Positions 1 through 17,079 are shown, numbered from the stretch's first letter. The stretch is 64,000 bases of DNA from Planotetraspora thailandica (GCF_016863335.1 NZ_BOOR01000008.1:1-64000), one strand, 5' to 3'. Numbers and translations: made by a program. The notes: generated from the sequence alone by a model not told the origin.

Positions 1-2197
1 CCCGCTGGCGGGCCTGACGCACAAGCGGCGTCTGTCGGCCCTCGGCCCCGGCGGTCTGTCCCGTGAGCGGGCCGGCTTCGAGGTCCGTGACGTGCACCCG
101 TCCCACTACGGTCGCATGTGCCCGATCGAGACGCCGGAAGGCCCGAACATCGGCCTCATCGGCTCGCTGTCGTCCTTCGGCCGGGTCAACTCCTTCGGGT
201 TCGTCGAGACGCCGTACCGCAAGGTCGTGGACGGGAAGGTCACCGACCAGATCGACTACCTGACCGCCGACGAGGAGGACCGGCACGTCGTGGCTCAGGC
301 CAACACGTCCCTGAGCTCCGACGGCGGCTTCGTCGAGTCGCGCGTCCTGGCCCGACGTAAGGGCGGTGAGTTCGAGGCCGTCCATCCGTCCGACGTGGAC
401 TACATGGACGTGTCTCCGCGCCAGATGGTGTCGGTCGCGACCGCGATGATCCCGTTCCTCGAGCACGACGATGCCAACCGCGCGCTCATGGGCTCGAACA
501 TGCAGCGCCAGTCGGTGCCCCTGCTCAAGAGCGAGGCTCCGCTGGTCGGCACCGGCATGGAGTACCGTGCCGCGACCGACGCCGGTGACGTCATCAGCGC
601 TGAGAAGGCCGGTGTGGTCGAGGAGGTCTCCGCCGACTACGTCACCGTCATGAACGACGACGGCACGCGGACGACGTACCGGGTGGCCAAGTTCAAGCGC
701 TCGAACCAGGGCACCTCGTTCAACCAGAAGCCGATCGTGGCCGAGGGCGACCGCGTTGAGGTCAACCAGGTCATCGCCGACGGTCCCTGCACCGACAACG
801 GCGAGATGGCGCTCGGCAAGAACCTGCTCGTGGCGTTCATGCCGTGGGAGGGCCACAACTACGAAGACGCGATCATCCTGTCCCAGCGTCTGGTGCAGGA
901 CGACGTGCTCTCCTCGATCCACATCGAGGAGCACGAGGTCGACGCCCGCGACACCAAGCTGGGCCCCGAGGAGATCACCCGGGACATCCCGAACGTCTCC
1001 GAAGAGGTCCTGGCCGACCTCGACGAGCGCGGCATCATCCGGATCGGCGCCGAGGTGACCACCGGCGACATCCTGGTCGGCAAGGTCACGCCCAAGGGTG
1101 AGACCGAGCTGACCCCCGAGGAGCGCCTGCTCCGCGCGATCTTCGGTGAGAAGGCGCGTGAGGTTCGCGACACCTCGCTGAAGGTGCCGCACGGCGAGTC
1201 CGGCAAGGTCATCGGTGTGCGCGTGTTCAGCCGCGAGGAGGGCGACGAGCTTCCTCCGGGTGTGAACGAGCTGGTCCGCGTCTACGTGGCTCAGAAGCGC
1301 AAGATCACCGATGGTGACAAGCTGGCCGGCCGTCACGGCAACAAGGGCGTCATCTCCAAGATCCTCCCTGTGGAGGACATGCCGTTCCTTGAGGACGGCA
1401 CGCCGGTCGACATCGTCCTGAACCCGCTGGGCGTTCCCGGGCGAATGAACGTCGGCCAGGTCCTGGAGACCCACCTCGGCTGGATCGCCGCCCGAGGATG
1501 GGACGTCAGCGGTGTGGAGGAGGCCTGGGCCGAGCGCCTGCGCGACAAGGGCCTGACCTCCGTCGAGCCGCGCACCAAGGTGGCGACGCCCGTCTTCGAC
1601 GGCGCCCACGAGGAGGAGATCGTCGGCCTGCTGAGCAACACCCTGGTCAACAGGGACGGCTCCCGCATGGTCGGTGAGAACGGCAAGGCGCGGCTGTTCG
1701 ACGGCCGCTCCGGCGAACCGTTCCCGCACCCGATCTCGGTCGGCTACATCTACATCCTCAAGCTGCTTCACCTGGTCGACGACAAGATCCACGCACGGTC
1801 GACCGGTCCGTACTCCATGATCACCCAGCAGCCGCTCGGCGGTAAGGCCCAGTTCGGTGGCCAGCGCTTCGGTGAGATGGAGGTGTGGGCCCTTGAGGCG
1901 TACGGCGCGGCCTACGCGCTGCAGGAGCTGCTCACGATCAAGTCCGACGACGTGCTCGGCCGCGTGAAGGTCTACGAGGCCATCGTCAAGGGCGAGAACA
2001 TCCCCGAGCCGGGCATTCCGGAGTCCTTCAAGGTCCTTATCAAGGAAATGCAGTCGCTGTGCCTCAACGTCGAGGTGCTGTCCAGCGACGGCATGTCCAT
2101 CGAGATGAGAGACACGGACGAGGATGTCTTCCGCGCTGCGGAGGAGCTCGGCATCGACCTGTCCCGGCGTGAGCCGAGCAGCGTCGAAGAGGTCTGA
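1..2197 (+). CDS. rpoB: RNA polymerase beta subunit, 3' part (5' end outside window)
   Basis: This is the C-terminal 731 codons of the catalytic beta subunit of RNA polymerase. The frame is open from base 2, so the apparent first Met at base 92 is internal. The window opens inside the rifampicin-resistance cluster: [19 protein letters not shown] corresponds to E. coli residues 520 onward, with His at 526 and Ser at 531, the drug-sensitive state. Further on lie the conserved [20 protein letters not shown] and the [11 protein letters not shown] block that forms part of the active site, and the beta C-terminal clamp region. The gene ends 23 bp before rpoC, in one operon. Some Nonomuraea carry a second, resistant rpoB; this copy looks like the ordinary one. 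Confidence 0.98.
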   Translation, partial: PLAGLTHKRRLSALGPGGLSRERAGFEVRDVHPSHYGRMCPIETPEGPNIGLIGSLSSFGRVNSFGFVETPYRKVVDGKVTDQIDYLTADEEDRHVVAQANTSLSSDGGFVESRVLARRKGGEFEAVHPSDVDYMDVSPRQMVSVATAMIPFLEHDDANRALMGSNMQRQSVPLLKSEAPLVGTGMEYRAATDAGDVISAEKAGVVEEVSADYVTVMNDDGTRTTYRVAKFKRSNQGTSFNQKPIVAEGDRVEVNQVIADGPCTDNGEMALGKNLLVAFMPWEGHNYEDAIILSQRLVQDDVLSSIHIEEHEVDARDTKLGPEEITRDIPNVSEEVLADLDERGIIRIGAEVTTGDILVGKVTPKGETELTPEERLLRAIFGEKAREVRDTSLKVPHGESGKVIGVRVFSREEGDELPPGVNELVRVYVAQKRKITDGDKLAGRHGNKGVISKILPVEDMPFLEDGTPVDIVLNPLGVPGRMNVGQVLETHLGWIAARGWDVSGVEEAWAERLRDKGLTSVEPRTKVATPVFDGAHEEEIVGLLSNTLVNRDGSRMVGENGKARLFDGRSGEPFPHPISVGYIYILKLLHLVDDKIHARSTGPYSMITQQPLGGKAQFGGQRFGEMEVWALEAYGAAYALQELLTIKSDDVLGRVKVYEAIVKGENIPEPGIPESFKVLIKEMQSLCLNVEVLSSDGMSIEMRDTDEDVFRAAEELGIDLSRREPSSVEEV

Positions 2198-2220
2198 TCT
2201 AGAAGCTGAGGGGATCAAAA

Positions 2221-6096
<3,876 letters not shown>

Positions 6097-6120
6097 GTCC
6101 TAGCTCGTAGGTCACAGACG

Positions 6121-6158
6121 AAACGCCCGGGGTGGTCCGCCACTCCGGGCGTTTTGCT
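6121..6158 (+). terminator. rpoBC terminator
   Basis: A 15-bp stem (6121-6135 pairing with 6140-6154, one G-U pair) closes on the 4-nt loop TCCG and runs into GTTTTGCTTT. It starts 24 bp after the rpoC stop codon. This is a classic intrinsic terminator. Confidence 0.85.
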
Positions 6159-6212
6159 TTGTTCGCCAGACATTCATGGTCATCGGCGATGCCGGACTAC
6201 GAGGGCCTTCGA

Positions 6213-6314
6213 TGCCTGGACTGAGGAGTGAGCGGGGAGCGAGGTACGAGCGACCCCGAACGACGAGGGAAGGCGTCGCCTCAAGGCGCCCCGAGTTGCC
6301 CGAGCGGAGCGAGG
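6213..6314 (+). repeat. Dispersed repeat, copy A
   Basis: This 102-bp unit begins TGCCTGGACTGAGGAGTGAG and ends CGAGCGGAGCGAGG. Its first 62 bases are identical to copy B (6401-6504). The reverse complement aligns with copies C and D at 40389-40598, sharing the CGCCT-AGGCG core, the GCCTTCC block and the CTCCGCTCG end. It contains no credible gene. The function is unknown. Confidence 0.8.
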
Positions 6315-6400
6315 GTTGAATTGGGGAATGCGGGAATGCCTGGTTTGCGTGAGGTAAGCGACTTCGTTCGGGCCAAGCTTGTTTGCGAGGGACGCGGCGG

Positions 6401-6504
6401 TGCCTGGACTGAGGAGTGAGCGGGGAGCGAGGTACGAGCGACCCCGAACGACGAGGGAAGGCATCGCCTCAAGGCGTCCCGAGCCCCGTCCGAGCGGAGC
6501 GAGG
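6401..6504 (+). repeat. Dispersed repeat, copy B
   Basis: This is a direct repeat of copy A, 188 bp downstream, with an identical first 62 bp and scattered changes afterwards. The 86 bp between the two copies looks unique. Together the pair fills much of the rpoC-rpsL gap, upstream of the str promoter. Confidence 0.8.
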
Positions 6505-6948
6505 ACAAGTAGACACTGAAATGGCCAGGGGACTCACCGGGTACCGATAGAATCCCCCTGAGCCCAGTGGCGGCCTGTGAGGAAGGCAGGTCGCGGGGAC
6601 CATGGCGCGAATTACAACGACCCAGTGGCGACGGTTTTGACTCGTTGCGTTGTGCTGGGTAATCTTTGTCTTCGTGCCCGTGGACTCCATGGGCTCGCAT
6701 GCGTGCGCTCGGAGGCCGATCCCCAAGGGAACGGTGGAGCGTCGCGTGACTCCTCAATCGGCCGGGCTCAACCGGATGTGGTCGTGCTAAAAGCGCGACA
6801 CGCCCGAGCGCGTGGGCCGGAGGAGACTCAAAACCAGCAGGTCATGACACCGGCAGTGCCTGCGAAATGCACGGCCTGAGACGGGAAGCCACGGCGGCCC
6901 TGATCAGGAATGTACGTATCACCGGCCAAGGCACGAAACGGAGACGCG
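6505..6948 (+). other. Gene-free stretch and str operon leader
   Basis: This is the rest of the 852-bp gap between rpoC and rpsL. It holds a strong vegetative promoter (6637-6665) and then a leader of about 275 nt before rpsL. A TAGAAT hexamer at 6548-6553 has no matching -35. The open frames here lack ribosome sites and family resemblance and are not called as genes. Confidence 0.6.
6637..6665 (+). promoter_or_regulatory. Vegetative promoter of the str operon
   Basis: TTGACT (6637-6642), a 17-bp spacer and TAATCT (6660-6665) match the consensus of the principal actinobacterial sigma factor (HrdB/SigA type). It lies upstream of rpsL-rpsG-fusA-tuf with no other gene between. Confidence 0.75.
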
Positions 6949-7323
6949 GTGCCCACCATTCAGCAGTTGGTCCGAAAGGGCCGGCAGGACAAGGTCAGTA
7001 AGACCAAGACTCCTGCCCTCAAGGGGAGCCCGCAGCGGCGTGGCGTTTGCACCCGCGTGTACACGACGACCCCCAAGAAGCCCAACTCGGCGCTGCGCAA
7101 GGTGGCCCGTGTTCGGCTCACCAACGGCATCGAGGTCACGGCGTACATCCCGGGTGTGGGTCACAACCTCCAGGAGCACTCGATCGTGCTCGTCCGTGGA
7201 GGCCGTGTGAAGGACCTGCCGGGTGTTCGTTACAAGATCATCCGCGGCTCGCTGGACACCCAGGGTGTCCGCAACCGCAAGCAGGCCCGCAGCCGCTACG
7301 GCGCGAAGAAGGAGAAGAGCTGA
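6949..7323 (+). CDS. rpsL: Ribosomal protein uS12
   Basis: S12 belongs to the 30S decoding centre. The GTG at 6949 was chosen over an upstream in-frame ATG at 6910 because it gives the family N-terminus ([12 protein letters not shown]) and the usual 124 residues, preceded by ACGGAGA. Lys43 (in TPKKPNS) and Lys88 (in GGRVKDLPG), the two streptomycin-resistance positions, are wild type. It is first in the str operon, and rpsG starts 1 bp after its stop. Confidence 0.97.
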   Translation: MPTIQQLVRKGRQDKVSKTKTPALKGSPQRRGVCTRVYTTTPKKPNSALRKVARVRLTNGIEVTAYIPGVGHNLQEHSIVLVRGGRVKDLPGVRYKIIRGSLDTQGVRNRKQARSRYGAKKEKS

Positions 7324-7324
7324 C

Positions 7325-7795
7325 ATGCCGCGTAAGGGTTCTCCTGGTCGCCGCCAGCTTGTCGCCGACCCGGTGCACAACTCCCCGTTGGTCACCGCTC
7401 TGATCAACAAGGTCCTCCTGGACGGCAAGCGCTCGATCGCGCAGTCGATCGTTTACGGCGCTCTCGAGGGTTGCAAGGAGAAGACCGGCAACGACCCGGT
7501 CGTCACCCTCAAGCGCGCCCTGGACAACGTCAAGCCCACTCTCGAGGTGCGCAGCCGCCGTGTCGGTGGCGCGACCTACCAGGTGCCGGTTGAGGTGCGC
7601 GCTGCGCGCAGCACCACGCTGGCCCTGCGGTGGCTCGTGCAGTACTCCCGGGCCCGCCGCGAGAAGACCATGACCGAGCGGCTCATGAACGAGCTGCTCG
7701 ACGCGAGCAACGGCCTCGGAGCCAGCGTCAAGCGGCGCGAGGACACGCACAAGATGGCCGACTCCAACAAGGCCTTCGCCCACTACCGCTGGTAG
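7325..7795 (+). CDS. rpsG: Ribosomal protein uS7
   Basis: This 156-residue 30S head protein nucleates assembly of the 3' domain of 16S rRNA and contacts the E-site tRNA. It begins [16 protein letters not shown] and carries the family signature region [20 protein letters not shown]. Its length is normal for bacteria. It sits between rpsL and fusA in the str operon. Confidence 0.97.
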   Translation: MPRKGSPGRRQLVADPVHNSPLVTALINKVLLDGKRSIAQSIVYGALEGCKEKTGNDPVVTLKRALDNVKPTLEVRSRRVGGATYQVPVEVRAARSTTLALRWLVQYSRARREKTMTERLMNELLDASNGLGASVKRREDTHKMADSNKAFAHYRW

Positions 7796-7828
7796 TCGGC
7801 ACCGAGACGAGTTAAGGACGCGAGAGAA

Positions 7829-9928
<2,100 letters not shown>

Positions 9929-9945
9929 GTTCCGTGTCGCTCTGG

Positions 9946-10027
9946 ACGGGGGCGCCGATGACCATCGACGCCCCCGTGCCGGAGAGGCTCGGGGCGCACG
10001 TCCCCTCGCGTACGGCTGTGCCGTACG
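9946..10027 (+). other. Two hairpins between fusA and tuf
   Basis: The first hairpin pairs 9946-9958 with 9965-9977 (12 of 13 bp). The second pairs CGTACGGC (10009-10016) with GCCGTACG (10020-10027) across TGT. Neither has a T tract, so partial termination, RNA processing or stabilisation of the abundant tuf message are all possible. The GCCGTAC arm recurs in other intergenic hairpins of this window. Confidence 0.5.
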
Positions 10028-10077
10028 GGGCCTGAGTTGGAAGCAAGTCAAGTCAGAATCTCTAAGGAGACAGAGCA

Positions 10078-11271
<1,194 letters not shown>

Positions 11272-11284
11272 TACACCGAGGAGT

Positions 11285-11414
11285 GGCGGTCAGGCCCGCG
11301 AGGACCTGGCCGCCGCACCGCGGAGGGGCCGAGAGGCCCTGCCCCACGAACGACGAGACCGTGATCTCGCAGTGGTTTCGGCAGGTGATGACCGAAACGA
11401 CTGCCAGATCACGG
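11285..11414 (+). promoter_or_regulatory. Stem-loops between tuf and rpsJ
   Basis: A first inverted repeat (11285-11294 with 11305-11314) lies 13 bp after the tuf stop. A much larger one pairs 11359-11381 with 11392-11414: 21 of 23 bp match, with a 10-nt loop and no T tract. It sits 100 bp before rpsJ. It could end tuf transcription or form the leader structure of the S10 operon, which in E. coli is autoregulated by L4; that role is only an inference here. Confidence 0.5.
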
Positions 11415-11514
11415 AGAACCGGACGAGATCCGGAACGCCGATCGTAGGGAAACCACAGCGGCAACAGGCCGCATGAAGCTTTATACGACGACAGCGAAGG
11501 ACACCGAGGCCATT

Positions 11515-11823
11515 ATGGCGGGACAGAAGATCCGCATCCGGCTCAAGGCGTATGACCACGAGGTCATCGACAGCTCGGCCAAGAAGATCGTCGAGACGGT
11601 GACGCGGACCGGCGCCAAGGTCGCTGGCCCGGTGCCGCTGCCGACCGAGAAGAACGTGTACTGCGTCATCCGGTCGCCGCACAAGTACAAGGACAGCCGC
11701 GAGCACTTTGAGATGCGTACGCACAAGCGGCTGATTGACATCCTCGACCCGACGCCGAAGACCGTCGACTCGCTCATGCGGCTCGACCTTCCTGCCGGCG
11801 TCGACATCTCGATCAAGCTCTGA
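11515..11823 (+). CDS. rpsJ: Ribosomal protein uS10
   Basis: This 102-residue 30S protein is also NusE, a transcription antitermination partner of NusB and NusG. The ATG at 11515 gives the family start [16 protein letters not shown]; an in-frame ATG at 11473 would add 14 residues not seen in the family. It is the first gene of the S10 operon and ends 14 bp before rplC. Confidence 0.96.
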   Translation: MAGQKIRIRLKAYDHEVIDSSAKKIVETVTRTGAKVAGPVPLPTEKNVYCVIRSPHKYKDSREHFEMRTHKRLIDILDPTPKTVDSLMRLDLPAGVDISIKL

Positions 11824-11837
11824 GGGAACGCACTGAC

Positions 11838-12491
11838 ATGGCTAAGCAGATCAAGGGCGTCCTGGGCAAGAAGCTCGGCATGACCCAGGTCTTCGACGAG
11901 GGCAACCGGCTCGTTCCGGTGACCGTCGTCGAGGCCGGTCCGTGCGTGGTGACCCGGGTGCGCACGCCGGAGAAGGACGGCTACTCCGCCGTCCAGCTCG
12001 GCTACGGCCAGGTGGACCCGCGCAAGGTCAACAAGCCGCTGGGCGACTACCTGCGCAAGCACGACATCACACCGCGCCGCTACTTCACCGAGGTCCGCAC
12101 CGACGACGCCTCCGAGTACGCCATCGGCCAGGAAGTCCTCGCGGACACCTTCGAGGCCGGGCAGTACATCGACGTCACCGGCAAGAGCAAGGGTAAGGGC
12201 TTCGCCGGTGTCATGAAGCGCCACAACTTCCGTGGTCTCGGCGCCTCGCACGGTACGCAGCGCAAGCACCGCTCGCCGGGCTCCATCGGCGGCTGCGCCA
12301 CTCCGGGCCGCGTCTTCAAGGGCCTGCGCATGGCCGGCCGGATGGGCAACGTCCGCGTGACCATCCAGAGCCTGAAGGTCCATGCCGTGGACGCCGAGAA
12401 GGGCCTCATCCTGATCAAGGGTGCGATCCCCGGCGCCAACGGCAGCCTGGTTCTCCTCCGCACCGCTGCCAAGAAGGGGGTTGCCAAGTGA
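11838..12491 (+). CDS. rplC: Ribosomal protein uL3
   Basis: L3 (217 residues) is an early 50S assembly protein whose loop reaches toward the peptidyl-transferase centre. It begins [20 protein letters not shown] and contains the conserved [14 protein letters not shown] segment. Its last 4 bp overlap the rplD start (GTGA), indicating translational coupling. Confidence 0.97.
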   Translation: MAKQIKGVLGKKLGMTQVFDEGNRLVPVTVVEAGPCVVTRVRTPEKDGYSAVQLGYGQVDPRKVNKPLGDYLRKHDITPRRYFTEVRTDDASEYAIGQEVLADTFEAGQYIDVTGKSKGKGFAGVMKRHNFRGLGASHGTQRKHRSPGSIGGCATPGRVFKGLRMAGRMGNVRVTIQSLKVHAVDAEKGLILIKGAIPGANGSLVLLRTAAKKGVAK

Positions 12492-13135
12492 GCACCATTG
12501 ACGTCCTCGACGCCAGCGGAGCGAAGACGGGCACCGTCGACCTGCCGGAGGCCGTCTTCGGCGCCAAGGTCAACATCCCGCTGATCCACCAGGTCGTGGT
12601 CGCGCAGCTCGCCGCTCGTCGGCAGGGCACGCACAAGACCAAGACCCGTGGTGAGGTCAGCGGTGGCGGCAAGAAGCCGTACCGCCAGAAGGGCACCGGC
12701 CGCGCCCGCCAGGGTTCGACCCGCGCCCCGCAGTTCACCGGTGGTGGCGTCGTCCACGGCCCGCAGCCGCGCTCGTACGAGCAGCGGACGCCCAAGAAGA
12801 TGAAGGCCGCCGCTCTCCGCGGCGCCCTGTCGGACCGGGCCGTCGGCGGCCGCGTCCACGTGGTGACCTCCCTGGTCGACGGCGACACGCCCAAGACCAA
12901 GGCGGCGCTGCAGGCGCTCCGGAAGATCACTGAGGCTCGCAGCGTGCTCGTCGTGGTCGATGAGAACGACGAGAACACCTGGCTGAGCCTGCGCAACGCT
13001 CCCGAGGTCCACCTGCTGGACGCCGGGCAGCTCAACACCTATGACGTGCTGGTCCATGACGACGTGGTCTTCACTCAGGAGGCCTACGAGCAGGTCGTGG
13101 CCCGGCTGGCGAGCAGCGGGAAGGATGAGGGCTGA
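12488..13135 (+). CDS. rplD: Ribosomal protein uL4
   Basis: L4 (215 residues) binds 23S rRNA, and its extended loop lines the exit tunnel. The conserved [19 protein letters not shown] loop is present. It has a GTG start and overlaps rplC by 4 bp and rplW by 1 bp. In E. coli L4 represses its own operon; whether the large hairpin upstream of rpsJ serves this purpose here is not known. Confidence 0.97.
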   Translation: MSTIDVLDASGAKTGTVDLPEAVFGAKVNIPLIHQVVVAQLAARRQGTHKTKTRGEVSGGGKKPYRQKGTGRARQGSTRAPQFTGGGVVHGPQPRSYEQRTPKKMKAAALRGALSDRAVGGRVHVVTSLVDGDTPKTKAALQALRKITEARSVLVVVDENDENTWLSLRNAPEVHLLDAGQLNTYDVLVHDDVVFTQEAYEQVVARLASSGKDEG

Positions 13136-13437
13136 TGCAGAAGATCGCCGACCCTCGGGACATCATCCTCAAGCCGGTCGTCTCTGAGAAGAGCTACGGC
13201 CTGATCGATGAGCACAACAAGTACACCTTCCTGGTGCGCAAGGGTGCCAACAAGACGCAGGTGAAGATCGCCATCGAGCAGATCTTCAACGTCAAGGTCA
13301 CCAGCGTTAACACGATCAACCGCCATGGGAAGCGCAAGCGCACCAGGACCGGCTTCGGCCAGCGCCCTGACACCAAGCGCGCGATCGTGAGCCTGGCTGA
13401 GGGCGACCGCATCGACATCTTCGGTCAGATCGGCTGA
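13135..13437 (+). CDS. rplW: Ribosomal protein uL23
   Basis: L23 (100 residues) sits at the tunnel exit and docks trigger factor and SRP. The family segments [13 protein letters not shown] and [17 protein letters not shown] are clear. The ATG start shares a base with the rplD stop. A 131-bp gap with GC-rich inverted repeats separates it from rplB. Confidence 0.96.
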   Translation: MQKIADPRDIILKPVVSEKSYGLIDEHNKYTFLVRKGANKTQVKIAIEQIFNVKVTSVNTINRHGKRKRTRTGFGQRPDTKRAIVSLAEGDRIDIFGQIG

Positions 13438-13568
13438 GCCTCCGCCACACAAGGGAATCGGCCGCCTCGCCGTGAGGCGGGACGGCCGCTCCCGGTAAGT
13501 CAGCACCGGGGGGACCGCCGTGAGGCGGACCCCTACCGGTATGAACCGACGAAGGATGAACGAATAAG

Positions 13569-14405
13569 ATGGGCATCCGTAAATACAAGCCGACGACCCC
13601 GGGTCGCCGCGGCGCGAGCGTCTCGGATTTCTCCGAGATCACGCGCAGCACCCCGGAGAAGTCGCTGCTTGCCCCCCTGCACAGCAAGGGCGGCCGTAAC
13701 GTCCACGGCCGGGTGACCGCCCGGCACCAGGGAGGCGGGCACAAGCGCGCCTACCGGATCATCGACTTCCGCCGCCACGACAAGGACGGGATCCCGGCCA
13801 AGGTCGCTCACATCGAGTACGACCCGAACCGGACCTCCCGCATCGCGCTGCTGCACTACGCCGACGGCGAGAAGCGCTACATTCTCGCGCCCGCCGGTCT
13901 CAAGCAGGGGGACCGCGTCGAGAACGGCCCCGCAGCCGACATCAAGCCGGGCAACTGCCTGCCGCTGCGCAACATCCCGACCGGTACCTTCATCCACGCG
14001 GTGGAGCTCCGTCCGGGTGGTGGCGCCAAGCTCGGCCGCAGCGCCGGCGCGCAGATCCAGCTGCTCGCCAAGGAGGGCACCTACGCCACGCTGCGTATGC
14101 CGTCCGGTGAAATGCGCCAGGTCGACATTCGCTGCCGCGCCTCCGTCGGTCAGGTGGGCAACGCCGAGCAGGCCAACATCAACCTCGGTAAGGCCGGCCG
14201 TAACCGTTGGAAGGGCAAGCGCCCCACGGTCCGCGGTGTCGCCATGAACCCGGTCGACCACCCGCACGGTGGTGGTGAGGGCAAGACCTCCGGCGGTCGC
14301 CACCCGGTGAACCCGAAGGGCAAGCCCGAGGGCCGCACCCGGCAGGCGAACAAGCCGAGCGACCGGCTGATCATCCGTCGTCGGAGCAAGCGGAAGAAGC
14401 GGTAG
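13569..14405 (+). CDS. rplB: Ribosomal protein uL2
   Basis: L2 (278 residues) is needed for subunit association and peptidyl-transferase activity. It starts [15 protein letters not shown] and carries the conserved [15 protein letters not shown] loop near residue 220-235, including the essential histidine region. The basic C-terminus is typical. Confidence 0.98.
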   Translation: MGIRKYKPTTPGRRGASVSDFSEITRSTPEKSLLAPLHSKGGRNVHGRVTARHQGGGHKRAYRIIDFRRHDKDGIPAKVAHIEYDPNRTSRIALLHYADGEKRYILAPAGLKQGDRVENGPAADIKPGNCLPLRNIPTGTFIHAVELRPGGGAKLGRSAGAQIQLLAKEGTYATLRMPSGEMRQVDIRCRASVGQVGNAEQANINLGKAGRNRWKGKRPTVRGVAMNPVDHPHGGGEGKTSGGRHPVNPKGKPEGRTRQANKPSDRLIIRRRSKRKKR

Positions 14406-14416
14406 GAGCAGCCAAA

Positions 14417-14695
14417 ATGCCACGTAGCCTTAAGAAGGGCCCCTTCGTGGACGACCACCTTCAGAAGAAGGTGGACGCGCAGAACGAGAAGGGCACCAAG
14501 AACGTCATCAAGACGTGGTCGCGGCGCTCCATGATCGTGCCGGACATGATCGGTCACACGATCGCCGTGCACGACGGCCGCAAGCACGTCCCGGTGTTCA
14601 TCACCGACTCGATGATCGGTCACAAGCTCGGAGAGTTCGCGCCCACGCGGACGTTCCGGAGCCACGTCAAGGAAGACCGCCGCAGCCGGCGGTAA
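14417..14695 (+). CDS. rpsS: Ribosomal protein uS19
   Basis: S19 (92 residues) pairs with S13 in the 30S head, near the A site. It begins [15 protein letters not shown] and contains the family signature around [16 protein letters not shown]. It lies 11 bp after rplB and 32 bp before rplV in the S10 operon. Confidence 0.97.
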   Translation: MPRSLKKGPFVDDHLQKKVDAQNEKGTKNVIKTWSRRSMIVPDMIGHTIAVHDGRKHVPVFITDSMIGHKLGEFAPTRTFRSHVKEDRRSRR

Positions 14696-14727
14696 GCGCC
14701 TTCCAGCAAGCATCAGAGGAGACAGCG

Positions 14728-15087
14728 ATGGAAGCCAGGGCACAGGCGCGGTTCGCGCGCCACACGCCCCGGAAGGCCCGCCGTGTGGTGGACCTCATTC
14801 GCGGGCTGCCCGCTTCGGAGGCGCAGGCCGTGCTGCAGTTCGCTCCCCAGTCGGCGAGCGAGACCGTATACAAGGTGCTCTCGAGCGCGATCGCGAACGC
14901 CGAGCACAACTTCAAGCTCGACCGTGACACGCTCGTCGTGAGCCGCGCGTGGGTCGACGAGGGCCCGACGCTCAAGCGGTTCCGTCCGCGTGCCCAGGGT
15001 CGCGCCTACCGGATCAACAAGCGGACGAGCCACATCACGGTGATCGTGGAATCTCGCGAGCCGAAGCCGAAGGGAAGGACCCGATAG
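14728..15087 (+). CDS. rplV: Ribosomal protein uL22
   Basis: L22 (119 residues) has a beta-hairpin that lines the exit tunnel and is a macrolide-resistance site. The ATG at 14728 follows AGAGGAGA and gives the family N-terminus [20 protein letters not shown]. The stop TAG overlaps the rpsC GTG by 1 bp. Confidence 0.96.
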   Translation: MEARAQARFARHTPRKARRVVDLIRGLPASEAQAVLQFAPQSASETVYKVLSSAIANAEHNFKLDRDTLVVSRAWVDEGPTLKRFRPRAQGRAYRINKRTSHITVIVESREPKPKGRTR

Positions 15088-15962
15088 TGGGCCAGAAGGT
15101 TAACCCGCACGGGTTCCGCCTCGGCATCACGACCGACTTCAAGAGCCGGTGGTACGCCGACAAGCTGTACAAGTCGTACGTCGCCGAGGACGTGTCTATC
15201 CGTCGCATGCTGCAGAAGGGCATGGAGCGGGCCGGCATCTCCAAGGTCGAGATCGAGCGCACGACCGACCGCGTGCAGGTCGACATCCACACCGCCCGGC
15301 CGGGCATCGTCATCGGCCGTCGCGGCGCGGAGGCCGACCGCATCCGCGGCGACCTGGAGAAGCTGACCAAGAAGCAGGTCCAGCTGAACATCCTCGAGGT
15401 GAAGAACCCCGAGATCGACGCGCAGCTCGTCGCGCAGGGCGTGGCCGAGCAGCTCTCCAGCCGCGTCTCGTTCCGCCGGGCGATGCGTAAGGCCATGCAG
15501 TCCGCCATGAAGAGCGGCGCCAAGGGCATCCGGGTCCAGTGCTCCGGCCGTCTCGGCGGCGCGGAGATGTCCCGCTCGGAGTTCTACCGCGAGGGCCGCG
15601 TGCCCCTGCACACGCTCCGTGCGGACATCGACTACGGCTTCTACGAGGCCCGCACCACCTTCGGCCGCATCGGCGTGAAGGTGTGGATCTACAAGGGCGA
15701 GGCTCCCACCAGCCGCGCCGAGCGCGAGGCCGCGGCCGCTGCGGCGGCGGGCGCGCGTGCGGGTCAGCGCCGTGAGCGCGACGACCGTCGTGGCGGTGGC
15801 GGTGGCGGTGGCGACCGTCCGCGTCGTGGCGGCGGTGGTGACCGTCCGCGTCGTGGTGGCGGAGCGGCCGGCCGTTCCGACCGCGCACCCAGAACCGAGG
15901 CCGCCGCGCAGGCTGCCCCCGAGACCGGCCCGGCGGAGCAGCCGGGTGCCGAAGGGAGCTGA
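15087..15962 (+). CDS. rpsC: Ribosomal protein uS3 with Gly/Arg-rich tail
   Basis: S3 (291 residues) lines the mRNA entry channel. Residues 1 to about 210 form the normal protein, with the KH domain ([17 protein letters not shown]) and the C-terminal domain. From about 215 there is a disordered extension: an Ala run, a Gly run, then a duplicated DRPRRGGGG segment and an acidic, Ala/Pro-rich end. Tails exist in other actinobacterial S3 proteins; the RG-rich composition here suggests RNA contact. GTG start. Confidence 0.96.
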   Translation: MGQKVNPHGFRLGITTDFKSRWYADKLYKSYVAEDVSIRRMLQKGMERAGISKVEIERTTDRVQVDIHTARPGIVIGRRGAEADRIRGDLEKLTKKQVQLNILEVKNPEIDAQLVAQGVAEQLSSRVSFRRAMRKAMQSAMKSGAKGIRVQCSGRLGGAEMSRSEFYREGRVPLHTLRADIDYGFYEARTTFGRIGVKVWIYKGEAPTSRAEREAAAAAAAGARAGQRRERDDRRGGGGGGGDRPRRGGGGDRPRRGGGAAGRSDRAPRTEAAAQAAPETGPAEQPGAEGS

Positions 15963-15964
15963 CC

Positions 15965-16384
15965 ATGCTGATCCCTCGCAGGGTCAAGCACCGTAAGCAG
16001 CACCGGCCCGACCGTCACGGTGCCGCCAAGGGCGGCACGAGGGTCGTCTTCGGCGAGTTCGGCATCCAGGCGCTTGAGCACTCCTACGTGACCAACCGCC
16101 AGATCGAGGCCGCACGTATCGCCATGACCCGGCACATCCGCCGTGGTGGCAAGGTGTGGATCAACATCTACCCGGACCGTCCCCTCACCAAGAAGCCTGC
16201 CGAGACCCGCATGGGTTCCGGTAAGGGTTCTCCGGAGTGGTGGATCGCCAATGTCAAGCCCGGCCGCATCATGTTCGAGCTGTCCGGTGTCGCCGAGCCC
16301 GTGGCCCGTGAGGCCATGCGCCGTGCGATGCACAAGCTCCCCATGAAGTGCCGTTTTGTGAAGCGTGAAGTGGGTGAGGCGTGA
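15965..16384 (+). CDS. rplP: Ribosomal protein uL16
   Basis: L16 (139 residues) organises the A-site tRNA region of the 50S. It begins [17 protein letters not shown] and includes the conserved [18 protein letters not shown] stretch. It starts 2 bp after rpsC, and its TGA overlaps the rpmC ATG. Confidence 0.97.
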   Translation: MLIPRRVKHRKQHRPDRHGAAKGGTRVVFGEFGIQALEHSYVTNRQIEAARIAMTRHIRRGGKVWINIYPDRPLTKKPAETRMGSGKGSPEWWIANVKPGRIMFELSGVAEPVAREAMRRAMHKLPMKCRFVKREVGEA

Positions 16385-16620
16385 TGGCTAAGGGCCTGAC
16401 CGCCGGTGAGCTGCGGCTTGAAGACCAGGACGTCCTGGTCCAGAAGCTTAAGGAAGCCAAAGAGGAGCTGTTCAACCTCCGCTTCCAGTCGGCGACCGGG
16501 CAGTTGGAGAGCCACGGGCGGCTGCGGGCCGTCCGCCAGGAGATCGCCCGTATCTACACCGTGATGCGTGAGCGCGAGCTCGGAATCGTCACGGTCGAGA
16601 AGGAGACGAGCGATGGCTGA
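16384..16620 (+). CDS. rpmC: Ribosomal protein uL29
   Basis: L29 (78 residues) is a two-helix protein at the tunnel exit next to L23. The ATG at 16384 overlaps the rplP stop; an in-frame GTG 3 bp earlier is less likely. The family core [18 protein letters not shown] is present. The gene overlaps rpsQ by 8 bp. Confidence 0.95.
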   Translation: MAKGLTAGELRLEDQDVLVQKLKEAKEELFNLRFQSATGQLESHGRLRAVRQEIARIYTVMRERELGIVTVEKETSDG

Positions 16621-16897
16621 AGCAACTGAGACAACCGAGAAGACGACGCGGAACTACCGCAAGACCCGCGAGGGCCTGGTCGTCAGCGACAAGATGGACA
16701 AGACCGTCGTCGTCGCCGTCGAAGACCGCGTCAAGCACCCGCTGTACGGCAAGGTCATCCGCCGTACGACGAAGTACAAGGCTCACGACGAGCAGAACTC
16801 GTGCGGCGTCGGCGACCGCGTCCTCCTGATGGAGACCCGGCCGCTGTCGGCCAGCAAGCGCTGGCGGGTCGTCGAGATCCTCGAGAAGGCCAAGTAA
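16613..16897 (+). CDS. rpsQ: Ribosomal protein uS17
   Basis: S17 (94 residues) is a primary 16S rRNA binder with an OB fold. The ATG at 16613 gives [17 protein letters not shown] followed by the family core [19 protein letters not shown]. It lies inside the end of rpmC. A terminator-like hairpin follows. Confidence 0.95.
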   Translation: MAEATETTEKTTRNYRKTREGLVVSDKMDKTVVVAVEDRVKHPLYGKVIRRTTKYKAHDEQNSCGVGDRVLLMETRPLSASKRWRVVEILEKAK

Positions 16898-16911
16898 CAA
16901 ATACGCGCCTC

Positions 16912-16937
16912 GTGGGGGATGGGTGACCATCCCCCAT
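16912..16937 (+). terminator. Hairpin between rpsQ and rplN
   Basis: GGGGGATGG (16914-16922) pairs perfectly with CCATCCCCC (16927-16935) around the GNRA-type loop GTGA, with two more outer pairs. It lies 15 bp after the rpsQ stop at the S10/spc operon border. There is no T run, so it may be a weak terminator or a 3' stabiliser. Confidence 0.55.
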
Positions 16938-17079
16938 GACGGTGTCCAAGGGACAGGGCCGTCAGGCCCGGTCCGCCCGCGGCGGCGGTCGTACGGCTGT
17001 CGCCGGGGGAACAAGACCACATCAGGTTCCGCCAGGCTCACCGCACCGGTGAGAACCGGCGAGACACACAGGAGTTGAC

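Noticed and set aside
6180-6757. Overlapping minus-strand frames through the repeats near rpoC
   Set aside because: They share similar peptides only because the DNA is repeated; there are no starts with ribosome sites.
6577-6879. A possible small gene of 100 codons upstream of rpsL
   Set aside because: The str promoter lies inside it, no ribosome site precedes it and the product resembles no family.
6949-7323. Streptomycin-resistance mutation in rpsL
   Set aside because: Lys43 and Lys88 are both wild type.
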